In this document: piece after piece, positions 12,501 through 24,767 of the stretch | Layout of the letters: every line of letters starts with the position of its first letter | Position numbering within the stretch: the first letter of the stretch is position 1 | DNA from: Parachlorella kessleri | Lineage: Eukaryota; Chlorophyta; Trebouxiophyceae; Chlorellales; Chlorellaceae | Length of the DNA stretch: 64,000 nt | NCBI GenBank assembly: GCA_001598975.1 | Contig: BBXU01000011.1 | Coordinates: forward strand, 1-64,000 | Direction: 5' to 3' | The notes under the pieces: generated by a model | Database searches by the model: none | What the model was told of the DNA's origin: nothing | Seen by the model: the letters and a program-made list of their open reading frames with translations, nothing else | Position numbers and translations under genes: made by a program

Positions 12501-15500
12501 GCTTGCTGGCTGGCTGGCTGGATGCTGCATTTCCCTTATGCATGCCAGGGCTGGGTGTTTCAGCGTGCCCTGCCCTCCTTCACTACTCCCTGCTTAGCAC
12601 GCTCGTTTCCGAGTTATCTAGGAAGGTATCTAGTTACTGCGTTCCCTTAAGTGTAGGCACTGAAGATGAATGACCCCGATTGCGCCTAGGCTGTGCTACT
12701 GGCCAAGCCCACTACTGGGACTGGCTGATCCCAAGCAACTCTGCAAGCTGCTACTGAGGGTTCAAGTGCCACGCTTGTCCCGCCAGGATGCCGTGGACGT
12801 GTGGGCCAGGACCTTTGCCGGGCTGGGCATCGGTTACCGTGGTGCCACCATGAGGCTGGACCTGTGTGACCGCGAGGGCAAGTACTCCAACGGCTTCTGC
12901 CACTGGCCCCAGCCCGCTTGGGTCAAGGTGGGTGATGCTGGCTGGCTGGCTGGGTGTTACTTTCAAGGCAAGCTCGCAAGAATGTGCCCTGCAAACGGAT
13001 TTTGCCATCTTCTGGCGTCGTTTCGGAGTTGTGGCTTACTGTACTACCGTCAAGCAGCCTTGCACGCTCGCAAGTCGAGTTGAAATCGTGCTTGTCCCCA
13101 TGCGCCACAACACCTGCAGCCGGAGACCCTGCAACGGCACTATTACCAATGCTTGCCAACCCACTTCAAACCTTGACTCCAGGCTGATGGCACCTGGGTT
13201 CCCTCCCTCACCAACTTCACCAGCCTGGCCACGCCCAACGCGATAGGTAGCGGCAAGACTGCGCTAAACACGCTGCTGCATGAGGGCGGCCACGCAGCCC
13301 ACTTTGCCAACATTGTGCAGCCCTCACCGCTATTCAGTCAGGTATGGGAGGGTTGGGCTGTGTCTGCGTACAGGCAGTGCCACTGCTTCGGCCTGTCAAC
13401 AGGGAACGACGGTGATGTCAGCTGAACGTCCCTATGTAGGCTGCCATGAGGTCCCGTCGGCTTTGTCAATGATAGCGAGCGAGTGAGTATGGGGCTGGCA
13501 TTAGACGCCTGATGCCCCTCTGGCGGCCTGCCTTTCTGGGCTTGCAGAAGCAAGCAAGCGCATGTGTGCAACATAGTGTCACTCGCTGCCCATGGGTCTG
13601 CTGCAAGGCCTTTGGCGGGTGATTGGCTAGCTGCACCGGAGTGCCAGCCAGTGCAGTGACCGGAGTTGGGTTGCCGTCCGCGCATCCTCACTTGGCTCAA
13701 TAGTGGGATGTAAGCTGCATGACCAAGTGTGTGTGGGGGGATCCTGTGTGCTGCAGGAGCGAGCACCCACGAGCGTGGCTTATGCAGGTGAGCTGTGCCC
13801 GTGTCACACCTCCAGCAAGACGCACCAGCCAGCTACCATGCCCCCTTGGGGGTGTTGAGCTGGCCTTGCCTGGAGATGCTGCAATGCATGGCCATGCTCT
13901 CACTGTTGGCTGTATCTAGGCTGCTCTATACAAGTCAGGGTGTGCCCTCACCCTAGCGTGCAGCTGTGTACCCATGCCCCCTGGCTGGCTTAGCCCTCAT
14001 CCACCTTCAAGAGCTGGAGTTGACTGGAAATGTCAGAGACCCAACTTCCCAGGCTTCCTATGCGGACATAGCTATTGCCTGCAGAGAACCAGAGCATGTT
14101 CCTGGACAGCCTGATTGGGGATGCCGAGTGGTTGGCAAGGTATCCCAGGTCTAGGTGAGTGCCACAGGCACATGTACGGATTCTGTTGAAGACAAGGCAT
14201 GCAGGGTTGTCTGCAGACAGCTGCTCTGGGCTTGTGCACGCAAGCTCCCAATGGAATGGGGCCTCCGCTTGCATGCCAAGTCGTAAAACCACTTTGCTGG
14301 TTGCTCCATGGGCTGCTGATTGACCCCTTCAATTTTCCTTGTGTGACCTTAGTTTCTGCGTGCGGCTGGCATTCGCAGGGAGGGATCTGTGTTGCCCTGG
14401 GAGCTGATTGAGGAGCGTCTGCGTGCCACCCACCCCTACAGCGTGTTCATGGTCCGCAGCATGCTGTCGGTGCCCTACTTTGAGAAGCAGCTCTACGAGC
14501 TGCCAGAGGGGGAGGTGGGTCCAGCGCGGTCAGGCATGCCGCTCCGGGGTTGTGGCAAGGGATATGGGGAGTTACTAACGGGCACACCTGGGGTGCTGGT
14601 CTGATACCGTACATGTACCGCACTAGTCTGCGCACCTTGGAGCAATGCTGTTAAAGTCCCTCCTAGCCTTGTGGACAGTCTTGGTGTCAACCCTACAGCA
14701 CATTCGTGTAAGTCACCTGAGAAAACTCCCTTTTGTTGTCCCGCTGGGCAGGTGACCCCCGAGCGGGTGCTGGCCCTGGCTGACGAGGTGGAGCAGCAGG
14801 TGGAGGGAGGGCTGGCGCCCAGGTGGGCGGGAGGAGTAGGGGTGGAATGAAGTGGCGGCGGACAATGTACTGTATGTGAACCTCAACTGTGCACACCTAC
14901 TGGGTACTCGCTAACAGAGGCGTAGGGTGGAGTAGTCTGGTTCTACGCTTCCCAAGTCTGCAAAGGGTGTGCCTTCCTGCCTTCCAGCACAACTGGCATA
15001 TCTTGCCATGAAACCATAAATGAGTTGCCTGCCGCTGCTGGTGCTGCAGGCCCCTTATGAGCGTCCCCCACATCCTGTCTGACGAGTCCAGCGCCTACTA
15101 CCACGGTAAGGGGCCCTCCCGCAGCTCGAGGCAGCAAGTCAACGTGTCCAACTATGCTGGGCGATCTGCGGTGCCAAGCTCGCCTGCTCGAGGCGTGTCA
15201 GGATGGGTGCGGGGCGTCAAGGAGCCGCAAGCGGCATTCCTCTGGTACCGCCGCAAACTGCTTTGGCTGACAGCAAAGGACAGCAAAGAACCCAACCTGC
15301 TCCTCCTCATCCCTCCGGCTCCTCCACTGCTGCTGCAGGGTATGTGCTGGCAGAGATGTCAGTGTGGCAGACGCGTGCCTACTTCCTGGCCAAGTACGGC
15401 GCCATCACCGACAACCCAGAGGTCGGCAGGGAGCTGAGCGAGACCTACTGGCGGGTGAGCGGGGGCTGCTTTAGAGTTGCTTAGGGTTCCTGCTGCTGCT

Positions 15501-16269
15501 GCTGCTGCTGCTGCTGTGCAGAACGTCACTGTTATACCTGACCTGCCAAGCTGGTGTGTAATCCTAGCAACCAGGTGTAGAAAGGCATTCAGCGATCCCA
15601 GCTGGGCATTGACAACTGCTGCGAGAAAGTTTTGTGACACACGTAGCCTGAGGCGGGTGGCGGCATTGTTGGCAAGTCAACAAATCTGTCTTGGTTATCC
15701 TGCTGCAGCCGGGCAACGGTGCCTCCTTCCTGAGCCTGGTTGAGAAGCTGACGGGCGAGCCGCTAACCGCCAACGCCTGGGTCAAGGAGCTGCAAACACC
15801 CATGCAGCAAAAGGTGGGCGTGCCTACCCTGTGCGAAGCGTGCGCAGCTTCACACCCTTGGCCATGCCCATCCCAGATGCCCATCTCCATTCTGCATTCC
15901 AGGGTCATGGGGACCCTGGCCTGCCTCACCTTTCGGGCCCGTCAAAGCGGTCAGTGACCTACCCCAGGCATGTCTGGGCAGTCGCCTGGGAACGAGACAT
16001 GCCAATACCCCTCAATGGCCATGTTTCAGAACTCGTGTGTGCGCCTTGCATTTTCCCCCTGTGTGCAGGTGGAGGAGGAGCGGCATGCTTACAAAACAGC
16101 TGCAGCAGCCGGGCCCAAGTTCCCGCCAGGGTCGGAGCCGGACCTGGGCATGCGGGTGATCCTTGTGCATGGGGATGATGTGATCGCTGACTCGCAGGAG
16201 GACGGCTCCCTGCAGGCAGCCTGCGCAAAGTTCAAGCAGTGGGTCAGGAAGACCTATTTTGGCGAGTGA
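9548..16269 (+). CDS. M3-family zinc metallopeptidase (oligoendopeptidase-like), 18 exons
   Basis: Predicted thimet-oligopeptidase-fold enzyme degrading short peptides. Exons joined in phase: 9548-9802, 10019-10057, 10191-10322, 10558-10632, 10979-11174, 11586-11662, 11955-12086, 12416-12484, 12787-12927, 13183-13341, 13757-13787, 14085-14154, 14379-14514, 14752-14822, 15050-15105, 15339-15454, 15709-15813, 16069-16269; about 686 residues. The zinc motif is HEGGH (residues ~405-409), with the third ligand Glu about 27 residues on in YAENQSMFLDSL. The late DESSAYYHG...ETYW region fits the M3 substrate domain. The N-terminus (~60 residues, rich in Arg, Ser, Ala) looks like an organelle transit peptide; starts at 9548, 9632 and 9734 are all in frame. 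Intron 6 has a GC donor (11663). The precise subfamily (oligopeptidase A versus oligoendopeptidase F type) was not settled. Confidence 0.9.
11262..11295. repeat. Interstitial telomere-like CCCTAAA tract
   Basis: About four to five units of CCCTAAA (one reduced to CCCTAA, one with extra A) lie in intron 5 of the M3 peptidase gene. The unit is the Arabidopsis-type telomere repeat, also reported for Chlorella. Coding exons continue on both sides, so this is not a chromosome end. Confidence 0.9.
15491..15517. repeat. TGC trinucleotide microsatellite
   Basis: About nine TGC/CTG units lie in the intron between the exons ending at 15454 and starting at 15709 of the M3 peptidase gene. The tract is not translated in the proposed model. 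Confidence 0.9.
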
Positions 16270-16937
16270 CGGGGGGTTGCTAGGATGCCTCTTGGGCAGT
16301 GGACTGAGATGTATGCTGACAAAAGAGCTGGCAGGCAACCTTGATTGCATGCTCCAGCTTGTCATGGCACCCTTGTGAGTCGATATACATATGCTTGGCT
16401 GTCGTTGTGTTCTGGTTCCCAGGAGTCAAGCAGACTCTCTCTCTAGCACGTGGTCTGCAGCTGGATGATTGTGCGGTTGACTTCAGCCAGGCGACGAGCT
16501 AGGTAATGGGAGGTGGGTGGCTCATGGTACAGAGCCAGATAAGAGTTGAGAGGCGCTAAGACGCCGGAACGAGGGGCCAACCGTTTTCATATTGTTTAGG
16601 TAGGCAAGCGGACCTGTATGAGAGAGCCTCCAAGGCACCAGGTGCTACCAAACCCAAACAACCAACTTAGCTCTCACTACCAGTGCACGGGTGGCTGGTG
16701 ACTCCCCCTGCTGGGACCTAGCCCTGCAGCAATCCTTGCGTTACCATTTGCACTTGCCCTCAGAACCTGGCGGCAGCGCTTTTCCTGCTCCGCATGCTTC
16801 GCTTTCATCACAACTTCGTCCTCTATGCTGTCCTTGATCGCCGCCTTTACTCCCTTAATAGCCCTCTATCAGTCTGATCTGACCAATAGTCGTGCATATA
16901 GTTCCAGACTTTGGAGTAGCCAGCAGAAAAAGGCAAA
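16270..16937. other. Intergenic region between M3 peptidase and RRF genes
   Basis: This holds the 3' UTR of the M3 peptidase gene and the promoter of the ribosome recycling factor gene, both on the plus strand. No further exon, RNA gene or repeat could be supported. Confidence 0.6.
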
Positions 16938-19064
16938 ATGCTGGCTTTACGGCAGTTGCGCAGAGCTGGCTGCATCTCTCGACTTGCCTACCTAGCCAAG
17001 TAAGGGTTCACTGGAATGCCCCTTTCGCCAACGTGTAGCTCGACATAGGTTCGTAAGACTGTCACCTGTGCCTGTAGTGCCTCCCCAGTCGCAAGTTCCG
17101 CGCTCTTCTCAGCAATCGAAGCCCTAGCCAATAGCAGCGGCTGTGAAGAGGCAGCTAGCCAGTCACGGCGGGGGGCATGGAGCTTCGACCAGGTGGCCTT
17201 CATGGCCAAGGCATCCAAGCAGCAGAGTAAGCAGTATAATCGCACTACGCATAGCTGAGAATAATATTGTCACTAAATGGCTTTGGCCTGCTTGCAAGCA
17301 GGAGGAGGCAAGAAGGGTGCAGCAGCGCCTGCGGCAGCAGGTGCAGATGGCGAGGCCGCCACCTTTGACATAGCAGCCACTAAGCAGTGAGTTGCCAAGT
17401 TTGCAGATTTCTGGCCTGTGCAAGGCAAGTGTGGGGTGATTTGAGAAGTGGGGTGATATCTGACACCAGGCGGCAACGGCGAACATGTACTTCGCAACCC
17501 CCTAATCATGTCTGTGTGCAGGCTTATGGAGAAGGCCATCGACTACCTGCAGCATGAACTAGCAAACATACGGACTGGAAGGGCCACACCAGGTCTGTGA
17601 TTTGGTCAGACCTGCCCAAGCGTCGACTTCCGTGTGTCACACTCCTCTCGGACATCGATGCAGCACAGTACTCTACAGGTCGGCAGGCCAGTCACGAGTC
17701 TACAGTGATGAGTAGGGATAGGGATCTTTACTCTGCCCTGGCGCCCCGTAATGCTGTCGCCCTCCTGCCCCTCAGGCATGCTGGACCATCTGAAGGTGGA
17801 CGTGTATGGCGAGAAGCTGCCCCTCAAGGCGTGCGGCACCGTGCTGGTACGGGACCCTCAGCTGCTGGCCATCTCAGTGTTTGACCCCTCGGTGAGTCAG
17901 CAATGTCTGTCTTTGTTTCACGGGTGCTGCGGAAGGTACAGCAAGCCCTTTGCATGCTGGGACTGGTTGCTGGACTGGGGTGGGAACACACTGTCTACCT
18001 GGATACTAAGCGTGTCGACAGGCAAGCTACCATCGCTCCCTTTCTTGCGCTGTTGGGATTTAGCAAATGTCTGTCAGCGCAAATCCCTCACTCTCACTGC
18101 CCTTTGGTGGGCAAGATGTCAGGTTGTTTCACCCCACTTGCTGCAGACGATGGATGCCATACAAAAGGCCATCCGTGACTCACCACTACAGCTCAACCCC
18201 CGGGCTGAGGGGCAGGAAGTTCTTGTCCCAATTCCCAGGTACAATTCTACTAAGCTCAGGCTGCCTCTTCTTATTGACATTTTGCTGGACAATATACACT
18301 CTTCAATGCACTCGGGCACAGCTCTCCCCCAGCTGAGTGTGGCGTTACGTCTGCCCTATGTCTACGCGCAGCGCATGCCTGTTTGGCGCTGCACATCAGA
18401 TTGGGTGCTGTCCGTGCGGTTTCGCCCTGCAGGCCAACTGCCGAGACGCTTCAGGCCATGATGAAAGTGTGCAAAAGTGAGGCCGAGTCCGCCAAGGTCT
18501 CAGTCCGGCATGCACGCAAGGTGAGGCTTAGTGCTGCAGCCAAGGTCCAGAGTCAAGCTGGCCGTATGCTGCCTAAGCAGTGGCTGCTGGCGGCTGTCAA
18601 GGCGGGTCCTATCGACTATGCCAGTGTCATGAGTATACTGGTATGACAGTGCTGCCCTTGTTGTGAAGTTAGGGATGGACGTGGTAAACACTGCCAGTGA
18701 TGTTGGTTGCCGTCTAACCTTGCAGATCTGTTGATGGTGGCAGGCAGTGCGAATAGTGGAGAGAGAGGGTTACCATGTACTGGCAGGTGTTTCTGTGTAC
18801 TTCCTGCCCCCTCCCGGCGTCGCAAAGTTGGTTGGAGTATGGCGTGTTGGTGCTTGTGGAGTAGCATCCGCCACAAGCAGGCTCCTATAACTGACAGGTC
18901 ACGTGTTGCAGACGGCCATGGACGAGGTGAAGAAGGCGGGGCTGTCAGAGGACGAGCGACACCGCGTGGAGAAGGAGGTGCAGAAGCTGACGGACGACTT
19001 CATATCGGAAGTGGACAGGCTCTACCAGGAGAAGGAGAAGTCCATCACACTGCACTCCAGCTGA
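16938..19064 (+). CDS. RRF: Ribosome recycling factor, organellar (probably mitochondrial)
   Basis: RRF splits post-termination ribosomes together with EF-G. Eight exons join in phase: 16938-16999, 17096-17226, 17302-17386, 17522-17592, 17776-17891, 18147-18238, 18433-18520, 18912-19064, giving about 265 residues. The C-terminal ~185 residues match the full bacterial RRF: IRTGRATPGMLDHLKVDVYG, then the SVFDPS loop, the IPRPTAET motif and a long basic helix ending near the C-terminus. The first ~80 residues are a presequence; the start MLALRQLRRAG has arginines spaced on an amphipathic helix, which favours mitochondria over plastid, but this is inference. The acceptors at 17095 and 17301 were chosen to keep phase and could shift by a few bases. 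A TGTAA poly(A) signal lies at 19274-19278. Confidence 0.92.
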
Positions 19065-20529
19065 CCTGGGCAGCTGTGCTGACTTTTGGCAAGGGGCACT
19101 GCTGCAAGTCGTTGTGAGGTAGGACAGAAAGCACAGCTGCTGGAAGCATGCGGCACCCTTGCAAGGCAGAGTAAGTAGCCACCAATGTGGAGTAGCTGTG
19201 CTGACACAACTCACAGCATAGCTGTAGGTGGCGATCAGTGAAAGGGACTGAAGGCTGTAGAGTAGCAATTCTTTGTAAATGGCCCTGCCGAGGAACGCAT
19301 GCCAGCCTACATCAGACGCGTGGGAGGGATAGGTTGTTTTGTAGAGCAGGAAGTTGTCCGTGCTGGTTAGGGTTTTGCACTCTTAGGTTCACGGGAATGT
19401 TCGAAAGAAATCACACATGTGCCACCGAGGTGGCCGAACCTTAGCACTGAAGATGCCTCGCGTGCTAGGCAGCCATCATGTGAATGCTGTTAGTGTCGAT
19501 TAAGGAGGCAGCCATGTCGTATTCTCGACCTTGCCATTCCCTTCAACCAGGTCATTGCAGCCACCAGCACCCAAAAATCCGCTTACAGCACAAAACAGCC
19601 CACAAGCTAGCAATAGATTAGCCTGTATCACCAGCGCACGAGAGGCACACTCATGACCAGGGGTTTAAGATATCAAATGCAGCAAGTAGCCTGCCACTTG
19701 TATGCCAAAGGTTAAGCTCCCAGGCGGAGCTGCTGATGCTGAAGGTTCCAGAAAGTGAGATTGTTCGGGTAGCCGGACCATGCAAGCAAGGATGAACATC
19801 AGAGAGGCTTAGAGATTCAAGGAGCATAAATCAAATGCATGGAAGGACACTACTACTCACAATGCAGAATCGATACTCGTACTTGCTAGTCAAATTTCTA
19901 ATACCCACTCACAACGCCGAAACGACGCGGTACTTGGTACTCCAAACCTAGCTCCACTCTGCAGACCACAAGTGCGCAGGCCACGCACATGCATTTCCCG
20001 GCCTACAGGGTGGCTGCAGCACCGATTGAGGCTGCCGTAGCAGCCAAGAATAGTCCCAACTGACAGAATACATCGGTTGGGGGTAACCATGCGTTGGGCA
20101 GAACGTTTGCCAAGTCACGTCAGCTCCTACCTAGTAACAGGGCCTGGCTTGACAGAACAGCTCTCCAAGCAGGCATGCCCTGTTCTGTAGGCATGACGTC
20201 CCTGTTGGGGGTCCATGTCATGCAGACCCATATATGTATATGTCCGCACAAGCACCCATGCCCAGGATGCACATCAAGTGGATCTCATCTATCACTTGGA
20301 AGCAAAATCCCTAAGTTGCCAGTTTGCTTCATCACCTCAAACGGGTACCGAGGTTCATGCCAATGGATTGCAAGCCATACATAAACAAGGCAGTGCGTGC
20401 ACACCTTCTCAAAGGTGCTGGCTTGGTCACATTGTAAAAGCCGCCCATTGACCACGGTAAGCCCAAGGCCTGCAAGGCCCTGCCGTTCAACGTGGGGCAG
20501 CCGAGTGTTACCACTTCATGACCAGGCTA
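19065..20529. other. Convergent intergenic region between RRF and HYDA
   Basis: At about 1.5 kb this is one of the largest gaps. It includes the RRF poly(A) signal TGTAA (19274-19278) and must hold the HYDA 3' UTR. Short open frames exist on both strands, but none has protein-like composition joined to splice sites. No tRNA-like or repeat structure was recognised. Confidence 0.5.
19274..19278 (+). terminator. TGTAA poly(A) signal of RRF gene
   Basis: The chlorophyte-type poly(A) signal TGTAA lies about 210 nt past the RRF stop codon. It is assigned from the motif and position only. Confidence 0.55.
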
Positions 20530-23500
20530 TCAGTGGCCAGCTGCGGTCGGCTGCTGGCGCTGGCCCTTGGCTGCACCATTGCCCTCGGACTCCGAGGCTG
20601 ACCCACCAGAGGAGCCCTCGGAGGAGCTGCTGGGATACACCACACACACCTGCGGGGCGTGGAGAGAGCAGCAAGCTGAGGAACCTCCTTCTCACGTATG
20701 TACTCAAGCTGCAGCCGGGGGGTTACACTGCTAATCTTGTATCTGCCACATTTGTTGCAAGTACAATAGGCGGGTTATAAGGCTTGAAAACGGGGTCCAT
20801 GAAAGATGGCTTGCTAGGCATGTCTTCATCACTCGCTCCCAGGCATGCCCCCTTGGCATGTCCCCAGATTTTGCAGCCCCCGCTCACCTGGCTATCATCT
20901 GGCAGCAAGCACTGAGGCGCAGCAACCTGTGGTTGTGGGGCAGTGATGTCGAAGGAGGCGGGCCCGCAAGGCTCGTAGTAGGTGTGCAAGGTGGCATGTG
21001 CCTGCAAGCCAGTGCCATCCAGGGCCATTAATTTCTAATGGCATAACCATGCCCTGCTTCCCATCTGACCTACCGTAGTCTACTACAACCACAGACCAGC
21101 CCTGTCCGAGCCATAATGAGGCAAGTGCACGCACACCCTGCACAGCTTCGAGGGCAAGAAGCGCACCTCATGGCTGCCTGGCTTGACCAGCCACTCGTTG
21201 TACAACGTCTTCACCACAGGTGACTCATAGGAGCGGCGGATGGCCTTGCGCTCGTCCACGCTGTACAGGCCCTGCTGCCGCTTGAGGAGCACCTCCTTGT
21301 CCTTGGACCGAGGCTGCCCGCCGCCGCCGATGCAGCCACCAGGGCAGGCCATCACCTGCAGCCGCCAGGAACTGAGCGGGCCATCAGTACACAGACTCCC
21401 GCAGCAAGGGTGCCAAGTGACATCCGCAAGGCTGCTCCATGGGTGAAGAAATGGGCCCCGGACTGAGTGCGAGCGAGCTAGACACGCAGGTGGCTCCCAG
21501 CATACCCTTGCAGTAGTTTCCCCGGATCCAAGCCCTGGCCCTATACTAAGCGTTCATGACCATCTGCATCACAGCCGCACCTCCACGAAATGGAAGTTTG
21601 CGGTGCCCTCCTGCACCGCCTTGACCAGCTTCTTGGCGTTGCCCAGCCCGTTAGCCACGGCCACGTTGAGCGTCACCGGCTCGCTGTTCTGCAACGGCCC
21701 CGAGGGGTTGGGCTGGATGGTCACGCTGGCCTCCTTCACGCCGTCCAGGCCGCGCACCTCGCTGAACACCAGCCGCGGCATCTGCTCGCCAGAGGCCAGG
21801 TCATACACGGTTCTGCCAAGGACAGACAGTAAAGCAGAGTGATCAGCCCTCGGAAACATTTGCCAGCTTTCATAGGCTGAGTGCCAAGATACAGCTACTG
21901 CAAGCGGGGCTGCCTTACAACTGCAAACCATGCTAGCATTGCCAGCGCAAGGCTGAGGGCCCCCTTTGGTGGCTTCTGATCCCGCCGTGGTGCCCTCTCA
22001 CCTCAGAGCTGCCTCCATGACGCCACCGGTGGTACCAAAGATGGCGCCAGCGCCAGTCCCAATGCCAAGGAACTCATCAAACTCCTCCGCTGGCAGGTTG
22101 CCATAGTCCCAGCCGCGCTCCTTCACTAGCGCTGCCAGCTCACGAGTCGTAATGACGTGGTCAACTTCCCTGCATCCCCGAGGCAAGCAGATTTCTATAT
22201 CAATCAATGGAACATCAGCCCTGTTGACAAGGAAGTTGCATCATCTGGCTGTGCTGTGAAGCTCAGCCACAAGCGGAACTGCTCTGTCGGGTAGGTCGGT
22301 GTAGCACCCAGTGCTGCACTATGCCTTACAAGTTCGAGAGAAGACAGCTGTGATACATTCTGTTTGTGAAATGAACAACATCATGAACCTGGCCCTCACC
22401 TAAGGCCATCTGCTGTCTGGTGCATGATGCGATCCGCCTCGCCCTGCTTCTTCAGGCAGGGCATGATGCTGACCACCACCATGTCCTTGGGCTGGCGCCC
22501 AATCTTCTTGGAGAAGAAGTTCTTGATGGCAGACCCGACAATCATGTGGGGCGACTTGGTGCTGCTGACGTGTGGGATCAGCTCCGGGTAGCTCTTTTCC
22601 AGCATCTCTGCGGGCGAGCAGCAATCAATCATCTCAGATGCTGAAAGCAGCAGGCAAATGGATGGTCGATGAAGTGTGAAAAGCAAGAGGACAAATGCTC
22701 AGCACTGTATATGACGCAGGCAAGGAGGCTAGCACGCAAGGGGCACCAAACTCGCACGAATTGTGGAGTGAGCTTGCAGACCCGGGGAAACACACAACAA
22801 CACAGCAGCTGGTTGGGCTGCTGTGTAGTTTTGTTGTGCTCAGCTAAAGGAAAAGAGAAAAACTCACCAACCCATCCTGGGCAGCAGCTGGTGAACATTG
22901 GCAGCGGGGCAGGGTGCTCGTCAGGGTGTAAGTTTGAGCGCAACCGGTCCATGAGCTCGGTACCTTCCTCCATGATTGTCATGTCGGCGCCCGCCAAAGC
23001 GTCTGTGGAGCAGCAAGGCATGATTAAGTCAGTGCTCCTCCGCGCACCAGCTCTCATCCAGTGGTAGCATACAGCGGTAGCAACCAGCCAAATTCAGCAC
23101 CACTTCAAACATTGCTCGGTCCCACAAGTCCTGCACACCCATGCCTGCTAGCAGCCAGCTCTCAACATAGGCGGCTGCCAGCAGCACTTGACTCACCAAA
23201 GACATAGTCAAAGCCTAGCTTCTTGAGCGTGGCCACCATCTGCCCAGTGGTGGCAGTACCAGCAGGGAGGTCAAACTCCTCGCCAATGGCTACTCGCACA
23301 GCAGGTGCGGTCTGTGCGATGACCACCTTGTCGCCCTTGGCTGCAGGCAGGAAGTTTATGTGGTGGATCATGTCACATTGGAATGTAATGGTGGCTTGCT
23401 AGGGGCAAGCTGTGCTGCCAGCCAGCATTTGTGCACCTGTTACAAGTCAAGGGCATTCAGTGCAGAGGACCCAGGCGATGCACACTGTTGGTGGAAGCCA

Positions 23501-23829
23501 CCGTAAACAGGAAGCGGCGCGTACAGGCAGGACACCATGGTGTAGAGCTCCGTGGTCCCAACAAGCAACATACCTATCTCATCAAGGACCCATTTTACAT
23601 GGTCCACCTTCTCCTTCTTTGCCGGCGAAGCAACACTCGCTGCCTTGGCAGGGCTTGCCCCATTGGATGAGGCAATGCTGCTGGCTGGAGCTGCGCCACT
23701 CAAGTCAGCCCTCAGGTGAACAGCCAGGCGGCGAGCTGGCCTCAAATAGATACCTGCAGAGGAAGGGCAGACAGTACAATGGAAGGGGCAAAAACCCAAG
23801 CGTCTAGCTAGCACCGTGCTGGCAGCCAT
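20530..23829 (-). CDS. HYDA: [FeFe]-hydrogenase, plastid type, 9 exons
   Basis: Algal HydA reduces protons with ferredoxin electrons in the plastid under anoxia. Nine exons join in phase: 23574-23829, 23197-23340, 22868-23002, 22400-22607, 22002-22169, 21581-21812, 21167-21355, 20888-21001, 20530-20649, giving 521 residues. The H-cluster cysteines are present: TSCCPGW (Cys173 as proton-path cysteine, Cys174 as ligand), MPC (Cys229) and ACPGGC (Cys385, Cys389). GAGAIFGTTGGVMEAALR and GGGGQP are typical. There is no ferredoxin-like F-cluster domain, as in other chlorophyte HydA. Residues 1 to ~60, rich in Ala, Arg and Ser, look like a chloroplast transit peptide. Oddities: MPC is followed by LKK instead of the usual T(R/A)K, and after the normal LHTYY end there are about 65 extra residues including a Ser/Gly/Glu-rich last exon. 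Maturase genes (HydEF, HydG) are not in the window. Confidence 0.96.
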
Positions 23830-24767
23830 GACCCTCGTTCAAGGGATAACCATCAGCCAAGCTAGGATCATTACCTGCGGACCGGCTGGCCAAGCGGGAG
23901 GGAAAGCTGAACCTCCGGGTGTTGAGGGCCGCGCTGGTCGGCATTGTGCACTTGGCGCTCATCCTGACGCTAAGACACTTCGAAGCTCGCTGAAACTTTG
24001 CCAGAAGGTAGGACAGGGTGGATGCGCCTCTGGGGTGGTCTTCAACTGAAGCTCGGCAAGAGCAGCACCTTACGCCGTGGGTAACAGAAGCAGGTCTACC
24101 GTGCGTAGGAAAGCTATAAATAAAGTGCCTTATAGAAAAAGAAACTACTTACTCGCTCCCGTCTGCTACTGAACTTTGTTGGGCGCAAATAGTTCAGCGA
24201 GCCTCTCGTAATCGCCGTAATTGCCGCCATTGACATACAGCCGGCACGTTCTAAGGCGCAGCCCTGAGGCGCAGGCTTGTGCGCAGCTAGGGTTTGGGAG
24301 TCTTTGGGGGCGTGTTGTAGCTCCCATGTTCTATTCTGAAGCACTAAACAGTCATACATCTCTCACCTCACTGAAAGTGCTGCTTTACCCATTTGCTTTA
24401 CCTTGGAAAGCTTAGAAGCAGCAAGATACACACTCAGCTCGTGTACTAATGAAGCATTTGAAAAGTTAAAGGTTCTACCTGAAGAACACTGGATAAGCTA
24501 CGGTTTAGGGCACAGAAAGGCTTCCAAGACCAGAATGCAAGATCACAAGTCAGCCTAGTCTTTATAGAAACTAAAAGTGGGCGGCGAACACCCGTGCAGC
24601 AATAAAGGAGTTTGCTCTACTCGCTTCTAACCTTTCGCGGACTAAACCGCAGCAACGCTGCTAGCCAACAGCTGACCAGGTCTCAACCTGCTAGTACATC
24701 AGCTGCCAACCAAACACAACAGGCCAAGCCAACACCCACCCCACCCACATCCCCTCGTCTAGCTCCC
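23830..24767. promoter_or_regulatory. Upstream region of HYDA and 3' flank of SPT16
   Basis: Both genes are on the minus strand, so this region holds the HYDA promoter and 5' UTR next to 23829 and the SPT16 3' UTR next to 24767. A TATTTATA-like element (minus strand) lies at about 24112-24122. The copper/hypoxia core GTAC known from Chlamydomonas promoters is absent close to the gene; one GTAC lies at 24443-24446, about 610 bp upstream of the ATG. Assignment of any element is inference. Confidence 0.4.

Noticed and set aside
17751..18461. 236-codon plus-strand frame reading through RRF introns
   Set aside because: It covers two real RRF exons only in part and in one case in frame. The rest is intron with clear GT/AG edges, and the spliced model matches RRF end to end.
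19065..20529. tRNA, snoRNA or a small gene in the largest gap
   Set aside because: Scanning by eye found no B-box-like GGTTCGA core with a matching stem and no exon-like segment. A covariance-model search would be needed to exclude an RNA gene.
20530..23829. Bacterial contamination or very recent transfer as source of the hydrogenase
   Set aside because: Eight spliceosomal introns, a transit peptide and algal HydA motifs show a nuclear algal gene. Any ancient transfer cannot be judged from this window.
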